From positions 21,607,194 through 21,667,193 of the forward strand of contig NC_087071.1 in the NCBI RefSeq assembly GCF_963678635.1: a stretch of 60,000 nt of DNA, written 5' to 3'. Origin of the DNA: Symsagittifera roscoffensis (Eukaryota > Xenacoelomorpha > Acoela > Convolutidae). Below are positions 46,042 through 55,993 of this stretch, in pieces. Each line of letters opens with the position of its first letter. The stretch's first letter is position 1. Both the position numbers and the translations under genes were made by a program. The notes beneath the pieces are model-generated. The model did not search any database, was not told the DNA's origin, and saw only the letters and a list, made by a program, of their open reading frames with translations.

Positions 46042-46878
46042 TAACCAAACTATCAATCGAAGATTTTTGAATTACTTCGTCATTGCTTCGGTCTTCCGAG
46101 ACTATAAACTCCAGTTTTAGGCGGCTATTTCATACTAAAGATCCATAAGATGGGTAGAAAACGGTATCAATCCCGACTTTCTGGGTATCAGTGGGTTTCA
46201 ATCCCAACTTTCTGGCTATCAGGAGCTCTAGTGGGTTGATCAACCACCCCCGGGCAGCAAGGAAAAGATCTTTCCGTTCCTTTTAGAAAAAACGAACTTC
46301 CATGTCACACTTCTATCGTGATTGGCTTTTTCTGGATTTTTCTAAAAGATTTAGTTAGATTGCCATTAATAACCCAGCTATTATAGTTAAGTGTAACCCA
46401 TGATAAATTTTCTAAAGTGCAAGTTAAGTGGTCCACTCCCAGTTGAAAGGGGAACAGACTACTCTCCGGTTTCTTTGCTTTCTTGTGGCTTAAACAACCC
46501 TAAATGTTAATCAAATTTCAAGCAAAGCTTACAAATGGTCAGTTTTTTGAATTATGGGTCCTATGGGTGTCATACCTGTCAGTTTTCATCCATATCCGAT
46601 CCGTCTTCTCGATTTATCCAACTTTCAAGATCCATTGTTGCTTTTCCCGGAAAGGACTATAAAAACCGGAAGTAGGCACCGGAGGCATTTTGTGTACAAC
46701 GTGTCTTTTTCGGCTTTGAAATATAGGGTCTTATACCGCACTAAGACCAAAATTTCCCCCATTCAAAAAATTGCGTACGTTTCCGTTTTTTGGTGTAAGT
46801 GGTGTTTTGCTCCACTTACATGATTTAGCTGCTACCTGCTATATATCAAAAGTTTTCCTCACTACTTCTAACTGAGGC

Positions 46879-47540
46879 TGAGACATGGCTTCCCGAGGTC
46901 GGGACCAAGGATCTCTGTGGTTCTAAACTGAAGCCTTCCCCAACTACGTCTATTGCATACTATCATTTGGTCCCATTCAGAAAGCTAGTTACTGAGTTCT
47001 CATAAAGCGAACTTCCGGGAACAGATATCACTCGGTTCATGGAGTCAGAGGGGTTCGGTCGGGTTTTCACATGCCTGGCTCAAATCATAAATATTTTTCG
47101 TCCTATGAATTTCGTAAAGTATCCAGTTTAGATCCTATTAAGGAATAAGATCATCCGACTCCTTACGCGCCTTCTGTTTTCGCGCAGGTGAGACTTAGTT
47201 TTTCGAGCTCCATCTTTTCCAAAACTGTCTACTTTTTTTACCATGTCTCTTGTTGGCTTTCGCTAAAGCTAAGCATGGATATAAACAGTAGAACCACCAA
47301 TTTTCAACTTTTCCCCCTCCAAAAGGCTCCAAACAACGAGCACGGCATACTTGCTAAAATTAGGTGATAATTTAACGATTTCAACATCCAATAATTAGAT
47401 TTTTAAGACAATGCATCGAATGAGTAAAAGTATCAAGTTAGAAACGATAGACGGAAACAATTTCTTGCTCAAACTTCTTCCCCAAAGTTTATTTGAGGAG
47501 GCAACGGAAATCTTTTAACTTAACCACCCGCATCCAGTTT
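46879..47540. other. unique spacer, no gene
   Basis: This is balanced-composition sequence after the 5-kb duplication. It carries a short inverted motif CCCGAGGTCGGG at 46893. No ORF or RNA gene is supported. Confidence 0.45.
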
Positions 47541-48220
47541 CAAGCTAACAAACTGATTATAAATTAATTTTAATACCAGTTTTAAAAATATGATAAAAAA
47601 TTATTTTAATCAATTAATAATTGTTTATAATCTTTCATTTTGAAATCAATATATTCAATTACAAAAAAATATTATCGATTATATTCGATTATTTTTTTCC
47701 GAATTAATAATTCATTTGTTTTGCAGAAAAAAAACCCATTAAAATCGATTATATATTTTAAAAATCCTTTCTGCTTGCCCATTTTGTCTTCGATCGTGCA
47801 CATTAATTGCTTGTATTCGTAAACGTTGGCTCATGTGAAAAATGGGAAAACTGTTTTAACAGTTTTCAAATCAATTCAATATTATAACGTTTCTATTTTT
47901 TTTTCTTGATTTTAGTTGTTTCATGATCACATTTCAGATGAACCAAAGAGTGACAAGACATCTCACTTTTGAAGATTTTTGACAGAAAAAAGTATTGTAA
48001 TCTGTTAAATGGATTATAATAGAATATAAGAAATTATAAGAGACTTTTGGAAAAAAAAATAATCAATTATAATTGATTATCATTTATTATAATGTCACGA
48101 AAAATGTTATCATTATAATATAGTATATATCGTTCACACATCTAAATTTGCGCTTGTAATTAATTATAATTTTAATAAAAGTAAAATTATATTTGCAATA
48201 TAATCGATTATTTTCTCTTT
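47541..48220. repeat. very AT-rich block with TAAT/ATTA palindromes
   Basis: Many variants of ATAATCGATTAT and AATTATAATTG occur (for example 47583-47760, 48059-48110, 48196-48212). A perfect 22-bp palindrome sits at 48059-48080. The cores TAATCAATTA and AATTGATTA resemble homeodomain binding sites, but simple AT-rich drift or an AT minisatellite could produce the same picture. Confidence 0.6.
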
Positions 48221-48574
48221 TTACTGAAGGCGGGCACGTATATTTGTTGAAAATGAAAGTTACAAACAAATCAATTAATAAGGTTTGTTTGATTCATCTG
48301 GCTGGCTACCGATACTTCGACGGAATAGAATCGACTTTAAAAAAATGCTCAATTTCCCCCTGTGCACTATTTAAATACCCCCAGGCTTAATCATATACTT
48401 TTAAAAGATCAACAACGTGACTGAATTCCCAGCCTGAATTAGTATGCACTGTCCTCTCCGACAGTGAGTTCAATATGCTGAAAAATATATGCGCAATTGC
48501 TGTTATTCTAAATCTCAGGTTGAATAAGTTAATTTGATTATGTTCATTCAGTTCATGGATTTTCTAAATTTCAG

Positions 48575-48935
48575 CGCTAGCTTTGAGCGGAGGAGGCACT
48601 CTGTATGTCCATTCTCAAGAAAATAAAAGTAAAAGTGTGAGTGCGGTTGATAAAGAAAATGGAAGCGTAGTGAGGATTTTGAATACTTCGAAAGCAGACA
48701 AGGATAATAATTGGTTCTTTCACGCTCATGAAAATGTGTTACTGGTGGTAGAATGGAGACAGGATCTATACAAATCTGTGCATGTGTATGAAAATGAAGT
48801 TCAAAAAAGATCACTTCAACTTGAAATTTGTTTAAGTTTCAGGAACAGATCAGTTTTAAGCGGAAGAGACTATTTATTACTGCAATTAGACAAAGTCAGA
48901 CTGGCAATACTCGATACAACCAGTCTGGATCTAAA
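48575..48935 (+). CDS. TRIM-type gene, proposed exon 3 (beta-rich C-terminal region), unit 1
   Basis: The acceptor TTTCTAAATTTCAG ends at 48574. The exon begins with two bases completing a codon (phase 1), exactly matching the phase-1 donor of exon 2 at 35575. The product reads ALSGGGTLYVHSQENKSKSV, then DNNWFFHAHENVLLVVEW and VHVYENEVQKRSLQLEICLS, with alternating hydrophobic strands and turn residues as in beta-propeller or sandwich domains. The unspliced frame stops at 48937-48939. A donor at 48935/48936 (AAA/GTGATT, phase 2) and acceptor at 49000 would remove 65 bases and continue in frame. Membership in the TRIM gene 13 kb upstream is inferred from phase and position only. Confidence 0.6.
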
Positions 48936-49000
48936 GTGATTTTCAAATCAATCCAGTTGGATCAAATGACACATATCTTCTCGTTAGTGTGGGTAGCCAG

Positions 49001-49247
49001 AGGAGATGAGCAGAGTGGGGAAGGATATCTATTCGTATCAGGCCCGAGAGAAGATGCATTCACGTCTCATGTGTATGAGTTGAATGTGAAGAGTGTTGAG
49101 GATGGTGCTCTACTGAAACCACTGCAGATCCCATTCATGGACAATTATGGCTCTAGAAACATTTACTTCGGATGCGCAATGGGATCAGATGCCATTCTTT
49201 GTACAGATTTATGCGGCAAAAATGAGTCCGATTATGCTGATTTTCCA
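49001..49247 (+). CDS. TRIM-type gene, proposed exon 4, unit 1
   Basis: After the 65-bp intron the frame reads GDEQSGEGYLFVSGPREDAF, then TSHVYELNVKSVEDGALLKP, NIYFGCAMGSDAILCTDLCG and ESDYADFP. It ends at the strong donor CCA/GTGAGT (49247/49248) in phase 0. The unspliced frame would stop at 49284-49286. The strand-turn pattern (GYLFVSG, HVYELN, GSDAILCTD) continues the style of exon 3. No named domain is recognised; a C-terminal beta-propeller-like recognition domain is a guess from TRIM architecture. Confidence 0.6.
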
Positions 49248-49316
49248 GTGAGTATTTTAAAACTGGAGAAAACCATCAATCAATGAAATCAGACCGAAAA
49301 AAAACAAATATTCAAG

Positions 49317-49350
49317 GGTATCAAATCTATTGTTCAGACCATTGAAAAAG
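49317..49350 (+). CDS. TRIM-type gene, proposed micro-exon 5, unit 1
   Basis: This is a 34-base exon between acceptor ATATTCAAG (49316) and donor AAAAAG/GTGAGG (49350/49351). It encodes GIKSIVQTIEK plus one base (phase 1). The preceding intron is 69 bases and the following one 60 bases. Phases agree on both sides. Confidence 0.55.
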
Positions 49351-49410
49351 GTGAGGAACTTTGTATTTGGATGTGTTTGAGTTTTTTCTTGTTTTCCACA
49401 AAAAAATCAG

Positions 49411-49511
49411 GTACTACAAAAATCAACGGGCTGGGTTGGATGATATATCATATTAAGGACCTTTCAATCGTAATTCGAACAAAAATTTTTATAGTGTCGA
49501 GAAACTTTTGA
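49411..49511 (+). CDS. TRIM-type gene, proposed last exon 6, unit 1
   Basis: The acceptor AAAAAAATCAG ends at 49410. The exon reads GTTKINGLGWMIYHIKDLSI, then VIRTKIFIVSRNF and TGA (49509-49511). With exons 1-6 the spliced reading frame is 573 codons including the stop, a normal length for a TRIM protein. The 60-base intron before it is a multiple of three and open, so retention would also be in frame. A SINE-like sequence starts within 10 bases after the stop. Confidence 0.55.
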
Positions 49512-49515
49512 TTTT

Positions 49516-49857
49516 TGCATAGTGCTAAGGCGTTCACTTTGGAATCGTCAGATCGTGTTTTCGATACCATGCCATGGCAATCATAGTGTGGGAAGACGAG
49601 ATCTCACTTGACCTCTAGCTTCAGGGCTACCACAGCCTGACCAATTACGGTTGAAATAGTGGTACCACGTGAAAGTTCTGAATGCAAAAAAACGGCCTTG
49701 CTTCGCAAAAAAGAGGTTCTCTCCACAAAATTACACAGTCTGGAATGTGGGAGATCATACAAATGAACTATTGTCGGCATGCCTGTTAAGGCCTTCTGAT
49801 AGCTCCTCTGCGATTGGCATAAACCCCATCATTATTATAATATCCAACGGGTGAGCA
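49516..49857 (+). repeat. tRNA-derived SINE-like element, unit 1
   Basis: The head AGTGCTAAGGCGTTCACTTT then GGAATCGTCAGATCGTG and TTTTCGATACC has the layout of a tRNA (Ser/Leu-like D-arm, anticodon and degenerate B box at about 49556). An unrelated body follows, and a short-repeat tail CATCATTATTATAATATCC ends near 49850. Length is about 340 bp. An open frame at 49669-49854 inside it is considered incidental. Confidence 0.6.
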
Positions 49858-52375
49858 GGCTTTTATTAGCTTATTTATGCGTAAACTCAGCCTTTATGTA
49901 GTTTTCAGCGTCTTATTGGAAATTTTAGCGCCCTATTGGAGTTTTTATCTCCCTAAAAATTACCCTTTTTTTCACTGTTTTGCATGGTTTTTTTTTAAAT
50001 TGCATGATTTGTTATGACTGTCAAGTATGTTATTTTTAGTTTTCCGTTCCGATCCTTTTATCACAGCTCGCAGGAAAAACGACTCTAAATTGAAAAAAAA
50101 AATTTTTTCTTCATATTTCTAAGACTATGGTTGCGGGATTCTGTGCTACTTGCACAGTAACCGGCTATCCTTGTAAATGATTATAAATTGTATCATGTAT
50201 TTGGAATAAAATTACTGTATTTAGTTTTTATCAAAATCTATTTTGTACATATTTCAGAATTTATTATTTGTTATGCAAGCTTCTTTTGATAAGACAAACA
50301 AATATTGTCATCAACATTTTGTGCTTCAATTCAACTACATCTTCGAGCAGGGCGAATTTTAGCCCTTCCCCTATCTTCTTGCCCTAATCCTGCTGCCAGT
50401 TTGGCGTTACTCAGTAGAAGCTCAGGTGTGTTTGATTGGTTAACCAGTAGAGAGTAGTCGACAAAATTTGGTCGAATAGCTTCGATTAAGTCCACAACTG
50501 GAATGAAACTCTTGATATGTTATCACTAGATTTATAGCGTGTTTCTACTAAATAGCAGCGTATAACTACTAAAAAATGACATTGAAAAGCTTTTTCATCA
50601 TTTTATAGAATACGGATAAAACCATCGATTGAGAAACAATAACAAATATTGATGGGCTAATGAGATATGAATATTAAGTCCAGCTTCAGTTTCATCTAAA
50701 TCTCTTTCTGTGTTTTTCTAAGATATTTTTGAGTCGGAACTTCAGCTAGCGATTATAGCTGCGCAAGTTTTTTTTCGGCTCGTTCAAACAGCGTTGAAGA
50801 CGTATTTATCAAGTGATCATTAGCTTGAAAAGGACAGATTAAAATTGCATTCATTTCCGTGTAATACAAAAAGTATAATAGTCGAACATCTCAACAACAA
50901 AAAATCAAAAAAAAACAATTTCTTTGAATTTTGCAACGGTTTTCACTGCCAGAAAAAATATCATCTAAGAACAGACTTTTTTTATGCTAACAGACATTTA
51001 AAATTATAGTCTCGCTGCTCTTCTGATTGCTCTTTGAACCGTCAAACTTTTTTAAACTTTGGTCTAAAGTTTCAAAAATAACAAGCATTGTAATTTGAAT
51101 CTACAAACAAAACATTTGGAGCAATTTATATAAATTCCCGAATTCATTGCAAGGAAAGGCAGACTGAAAATTTCGCGCGTATTATTTATTTAGTTATTCG
51201 AAATGTGCCGAAACGTGCCAACAATTTTTTTCTACAGACTACAAAAAAGTGAAAGAAAACTAATTGCAGAAGTTGTTCCAAAAGAAAATCAGAGATTCTT
51301 TTTTAAAGTCAAAGATTCTTTTAAAAAGTCATTCTACTTTTTTTCAGTCTACTCTCAGTTTACTCCACCAGTTAAGCCTTGTTAACAAAATGACCAGTTT
51401 GCTGACTTTGAATGAAGTTTTTTTTGAGAATTATTTTTTGGATTATCATAATTGCATAGTTGACATTAAAATAAAATTAACAACAAGCAAGAAGCCGGGC
51501 TAATATAATTAGGTTAGTCTTAATTTTTCAAAATGTCAAAAAACTGTGCTTGCGTTATTTTTCTTCAGACAACTTTCTCACATTTTTGAGTTTCTTAATT
51601 CTTCTGAGATCTCCTGATGGCCTAAGCGCAAAAAAGACGTCTTCACTTGCGACTATTTTGAGATATTCAAATGCTCGCGAAAATTCTCGCTCTATTATTC
51701 CGGCTTCAAATATCTGCTTGAAACACCAAAAAACACATCCAAAAAAATTCTCTTTTTTTCGAAAATTAACCATGATTTGGTCAAAAACTCAATCGGACCT
51801 TTACAATTGCAGTTTTATTTTCCAGAGTTTTGCCCTGATACCATTTGTTTTTCTTTATATTGTCTGACATTTTACAGGCACCTTCACTCAGTCCAGATCA
51901 AAAAGGAAATCAATACATCGTCAAGAACTAAGAAATGATGTCACTGTTTTGCAAATTGTTAATTTTTATTTCACTTGCTGATTGTAAAAATTTCGTTCAG
52001 AGTATAGGTCCTGATCGTTTTGCTCAAAATTTTGGTCAACAAAACTTTTTCTGACAGTCGATTACAAATTTTGATCAGCCTCGCCGAAGACTTCGACACA
52101 AAATGATAAAGTTCAGAAACTTTTTGAAACGATCATAAGACATACAAACTATGAAAAAAATTTAAAAAGGCAGTGACTTGATTTATATAATGTATCATTT
52201 TCGCGTTATTAGCAGCAGATTAAGGAAGGTAACAAATTTGTGACAAAAAAGTCTGCATGATATGGAATTTTAGCCTTTCTCAAACACAATGAATCACTCT
52301 CCAATTATCAAAAACATATCACATCTTTACAGACTTTCAAGCACAACGTTGTGGAAATTACTTTCACAGAGCTGA
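49858..52375 (+). other. unit 1 interior, no clear gene
   Basis: This is 2.5 kb of AT-rich sequence. One candidate exon exists at 51241-51385: after an acceptor-like TTTTTTCTACAG the frame reads QKSERKLIAEVVPKENQRFF and ends PPVKPC-stop. It is conserved in unit 2 only because everything is. Hairpin-rich or RNA-gene features are not recognised. Confidence 0.45.
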
Positions 52376-52384
52376 AACTTTAGT

Positions 52385-52830
52385 AACGAAAGTAACGAAA
52401 CTTTAGTGCTCGAGGTGATTTTTTAGACAATTTTCAATTTTTTAGCATTTCATTTCTGAAAGCATTTTTTCATCAATCAGTAACTATTTTGTCCTGAGCT
52501 TAAATTTGAATAAAGTATTTGACCTTTGATTATTTTTCGTAAAGTTATGAGGGTTCAAAGATTGCCAAATTGGCCAATTTGGAACAATTAACGAGCGACA
52601 AATTTTTGCGCTTAAAAGAAGCTTATTTGCCATAACTAATTTGTTTCTAGGAGCAAAACTTATCACTTTGTACTTATTATGGCTTGTGGGGGACGATTTT
52701 TGCAAAAAAAAATCTCAAAATAAAAAAAAATTCGTTTTACTTAGTTTAATTTTGTCATGTTATTACTGCTCCATAGACCTTAAAAGGCAGTCGGACCATT
52801 CAGGGCTTTGCACTGATACGAGCTGTCTTG
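52385..52830 (+). repeat. interspersed repeat family A, copy 7
   Basis: This is a forward copy with a slightly shortened interior: AACGAAAGTAACGAAACTTT, TTTGTCCTGAGCTTAAATTT, GGAACAATTAACGAGCG, and the end GGCAGTCGGACCATTCAGGG / TGATACGAGCTGTCTTG. The repeat block shared with 29461-30430 follows to about 53400. Confidence 0.85.
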
Positions 52831-53400
52831 TTTCTTTATTTTTTCTAATTTCAAATAAACTCTTCTCTATCTTTCTGCAGCCTAAAAAGATGTTCTGTTA
52901 ATGGCTTATAGTTTCTTTTTAGTATAACTTCAGTCCAAGTATAATTTCAGTTCAATTCGAAATGGTTTTGAATAACAAGTGTAATTTTAGTCCAAGTATA
53001 GTTTCAGTTCGACGGAAACAGTTAACGTAACTGCGCACTTGATGTTACAGCAAACAATACTGCGTGCGTGAAACCTTGAACCTGTTAGTTTGCCTTTTAA
53101 GGTAACCTGTTACGTTTGATGGAAGAATAATACTTTTCTTAAACCCAAAACTGAGCTTAATTATTTTCAAAATCTTCCTCCTCGCGCATTGTAAAGTACA
53201 AAGAGATAAATTTTCAAGCAATTTTTGAGTTATAGGTAAATTCTGAAGTTCCCAAGCTCAAGATGGAATGATTTTTGAGCTAAATCAAAATACCGCTCTG
53301 GCTTATCTTCAAAAAAAAACGGACAAAACAATTTATTAGCGCAAAATTATCATCTCAAATTCGCGCACTAGTTTTCAATTCAAAACCCATTACTTCAGAA
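52831..53400 (+). repeat. composite repeat block following A copy 7
   Basis: It shares GATGTTCTGTTAATGGCTTA, GCACTTGATGTTACAGCAAA and CTCTGGCTTATCTTCAAAA in order with 29500-30340. It lacks the minisatellite present there; instead TCCAAGTATA-TTTCAGTTC occurs twice. Confidence 0.75.
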
Positions 53401-54198
53401 AATAGTCTCTGGTGATTTACCTGTCTAAGTTTGAGCTCAAGGCAGCAATATTTTTATACGGTAGAAAAACTTTGCCGAAAACGTTATGAAACAATTTCAA
53501 AAAAAAGTATATAATCTTTTTCTTTGAAAAGTGCAACCATTAATCCGAATTCTCAATTAGCTTCCTATTATGTTCCTTAAGACTTTAAAACAGCCAGCGT
53601 CGTAGCCGTCAAAATAGTTATCAATGTTCGACATCAATGCCCCTGGCCCTACGAAAAGCTAGACTAACTATTTTTAATTAAATAAAGTCAGATAAACAAA
53701 ATATTATAGTTTTTTTTTGGGTAAGTGAGAGATATTTGAGCTCTAGGGCGTTTTACCCTAACAAATTTTTTAATTCCAATCAATGAAAAAAATCACACTT
53801 TCAGAAAAGTTTATCATACCCTGCGCACCAAACTAAAAACATATAACACTGCTGATCATTATATGTACAGGGAGTTAAAATGCAAATTTGCCGCTGTTCT
53901 TTGAAGAGTTTAGTGATGAAAATATATTCAAAATTCTTCCTCGATGTTTTTGATCAAAAATAACATACAGTCTGCAACAGTTTGACGCCCTGCGCACTAA
54001 ACTAAAAAATATATTTCATCTGTGATCAGTTTTTCTACAGTAATTGGAAATTGCCTACAGCGGTTGGAGTTTGCGTAATGGAGTTTGGCCAGTTTAGAAA
54101 TAACGATTTATCTCTGAAGACATTTAATTAAATGGTCAGAAACGCTTCGCTCTGACGCAGATTCAGTCATATCCTTTTTTTGTTATATGTCACCTTTT
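53401..54198 (+). other. unit 1 end region, no gene
   Basis: This is non-coding. The sequence CCCTGCGCACCAAACTAAAA at 53820 recurs with one change at 53991, about 171 bases apart, followed each time by TGATCA-containing sequence. Confidence 0.5.
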
Positions 54199-54221
54199 CA
54201 GAAAAAAAACAAATATTCAAG

Positions 54222-54416
54222 GGTATCAAATCTATTGTTCAGACCATTGAAAAAGGTGAGGAACTTTGTATTTGGATGTGTTTGAGTTTTTTCTTGTTTT
54301 CCACAAAAAAATCAGGTACTACAAAAATCAACGGGCTGGGTTGGATGATATATCATATTAAGGACCTTTCAATCGTAATTCGAACAAAAATTTTTATAGT
54401 GTCGAGAAACTTTTGA
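54222..54416 (+). pseudogene. third copy of exons 5 and 6 (orphan, at the unit junction)
   Basis: From 54201 (GAAAAAAAACAAATATTCAAG) the sequence repeats 49296 onward, including micro-exon 5 (54222-54255), the 60-base intron and exon 6 with its stop (54316-54416), then the first 60 bases of the SINE-like element, where it is cut at 54480 by the start of unit 2. It lacks exons 3 and 4. Both splice acceptors and the donor are intact, so it could be used as an alternative 3' end, but it is more likely a by-product of the duplication. Confidence 0.7.
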
Positions 54417-54708
54417 TTTTTGCATAGTGCTAAGGCGTTCACTTTGGAATCGTCAGATCGTGTTTTCGATACCATGCCATGCTCAATTTCCCCCTGTGCA
54501 CTATTTAAATACCCCCAGGCTTAATCATATACTTTTAAAAGATCAACAACGTGACTGAATTCCCAGCCTGAATTAGTATGCACTGTCCTCTCCGACAGTG
54601 AGTTCAATATGCTGAAAAATATATGCGCAATTGCTGTTATTCTAAATCTCAGGTTGAATAAGTTAATTTGATTATGTTCATTCAGTTCATGGATTTTCTA
54701 AATTTCAG

Positions 54709-55069
54709 CGCTAGCTTTGAGCGGAGGAGGCACTCTGTATGTCCATTCTCAAGAAAATAAAAGTAAAAGTGTGAGTGCGGTTGATAAAGAAAATGGAAGC
54801 GTAGTGAGGATTTTGGATACTTCGAAAGCAGACAAGGATAATAATTGGTTCTTTCACGCTCATGAAAATGTGTTACTGGTGGTAGAATGGAGACAGGATC
54901 TATACAAATCTGTGCATGTGTATGAAAATGAAGTTCAAAAAAGATCACTTCAACTTGAAATTTGTTTAAGTTTCAGGAACAGATCAGTTTTAAGCGGAAG
55001 AGACTATTTATTACTGCAATTAGACAAAGTCAGACTGGCAATACTCGATACAACCAGTCTGGATCTAAA
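54709..55069 (+). CDS. TRIM-type gene exon 3, unit 2 copy
   Basis: It is identical to the unit 1 exon except one coding change (N to D in RILDTSKAD; AAT to GAT). Acceptor and donor are the same. It could be spliced to exon 2 in the same phase as the unit 1 copy, giving an alternative C-terminus, or belong to a duplicated gene whose N-terminal exons are not in the tandem unit. Confidence 0.6.
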
Positions 55070-55134
55070 GTGATTTTCAAATCAATCCAGTTGGATCAAA
55101 TGACACATATCTTCTCGTTAGTGTGGGTAGCCAG

Positions 55135-55381
55135 AGGAGATGAGCAGAGTGGGGAAGGATATCTATTCGTATCAGGCCCGAGAGAAGATGCATTCACGTC
55201 TCATGTGTATGAGTTGAATATGAAGAGTGTTGAGGATGGTGCTCTACTGAAACCACTGCAGATCCCATTCACGGACAATTATGGCTCTAGAAACATTTAC
55301 TTCGGATGCGCAATGGGATCAGATGCCATTCTTTGTACAGATTTATGCGGCAAAAATGAGTCCGATTATGCTGATTTTCCA
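55135..55381 (+). CDS. TRIM-type gene exon 4, unit 2 copy
   Basis: It differs from unit 1 by two coding changes: V to M (ELNMKSV) and M to T (QIPFTDNYG). No synonymous difference was found. Splice sites are unchanged; the following intron is 70 instead of 69 bases (one more A in the A run). Confidence 0.6.
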
Positions 55382-55451
55382 GTGAGTATTTTAAAACTGG
55401 AGAAAACCATCAATCAATGAAATCAGACCGAAAAAAAAACAAATATTCAAG

Positions 55452-55646
55452 GGTATCAAATCTATTGTTCAGACCATTGAAAAAGGTGAGGAACTTTGTA
55501 TTTGGATGTGTTTGAGTTTTTTCTTGTTTTCCACAAAAAAATCAGGTACTACAAAAATCAACGGGCTGGGTTGGATGATATATCATATTAAGGACCTTTC
55601 AATCGTAATTCGAACAAAAATTTTTATAGTGTCGAGAAACTTTTGA
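55452..55646 (+). CDS. TRIM-type gene exons 5 and 6, unit 2 copy
   Basis: Micro-exon 55452-55485, 60-base intron and last exon 55546-55646 have the same sequence as in unit 1, including the TGA. The tRNA-like head of the SINE-like element follows immediately. Confidence 0.55.
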   Translation, partial: GIKSIVQTIEKGEELCIWMCLSFFLFSTKKSGTTKINGLGWMIYHIKDLSIVIRTKIFIVSRNF

Positions 55647-55650
55647 TTTT

Positions 55651-55993
55651 TGCATAGTGCTAAGGCGTTCACTTTGGAATCGTCAGATCGTGTTTTCGAT
55701 ACCATGCCATGGGAATCATAGTGTGGGAAGACGAGATCTCACTTGACCTCTAGCTTCAGGGCTACCACAGCCTGACCAATTACGGTTGAAATAGTGGTAC
55801 CACGTGAAAGTTCTGAATGCAAAAAAACGGCCTTGCTTCGCAAAAAAGAGGTTCTCTCCACAAAATTACACAGTCTGGAATGTGGGAGATCATACAAATG
55901 AACTATTGTCGGCATGCCTGTTAAGGCCTTCTGATAGCTCCTCTGCGATTGGCATAAACCCCATCATTATTATAATATCCAACGGGTGAGCAG
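55651..55993 (+). repeat. tRNA-derived SINE-like element, unit 2
   Basis: This is the duplicate of the element at 49516, with one base changed next to the unit-junction site (CCATGGGAATC instead of CCATGGCAATC). Confidence 0.6.

Larger units (their letters stand above)
42147..46878 (+). repeat. 5-kb direct tandem duplication, unit 2
   Basis: This is the second unit, 5079 bases after the first at the GAAGGC landmark. It keeps what is probably the original sequence at 45445-46041 instead of the family A insertions. It ends at ACTGAGGC (46878), after which unique sequence begins. Confidence 0.92.
48347..54480 (+). repeat. 6.13-kb direct tandem duplication carrying C-terminal exons, unit 1
   Basis: It begins GCTCAATTTCCCCCTGTGCA (48347) and is followed at 54481 by the same sequence. 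The units are about 99% identical by eye. The junction CCATG/CTCAATT shares ATG with both parental flanks (CCATGGCAATC at 49573 and AAATGCTCAA at 48343). The unit ends with a partial repeat of its own exons C and D (54199-54480). Confidence 0.95.

Noticed and set aside
49669-49854. 61-codon ORF conserved in both 6.1-kb units
   Set aside because: It lies within the SINE-like element and is conserved only because the units are recent duplicates.
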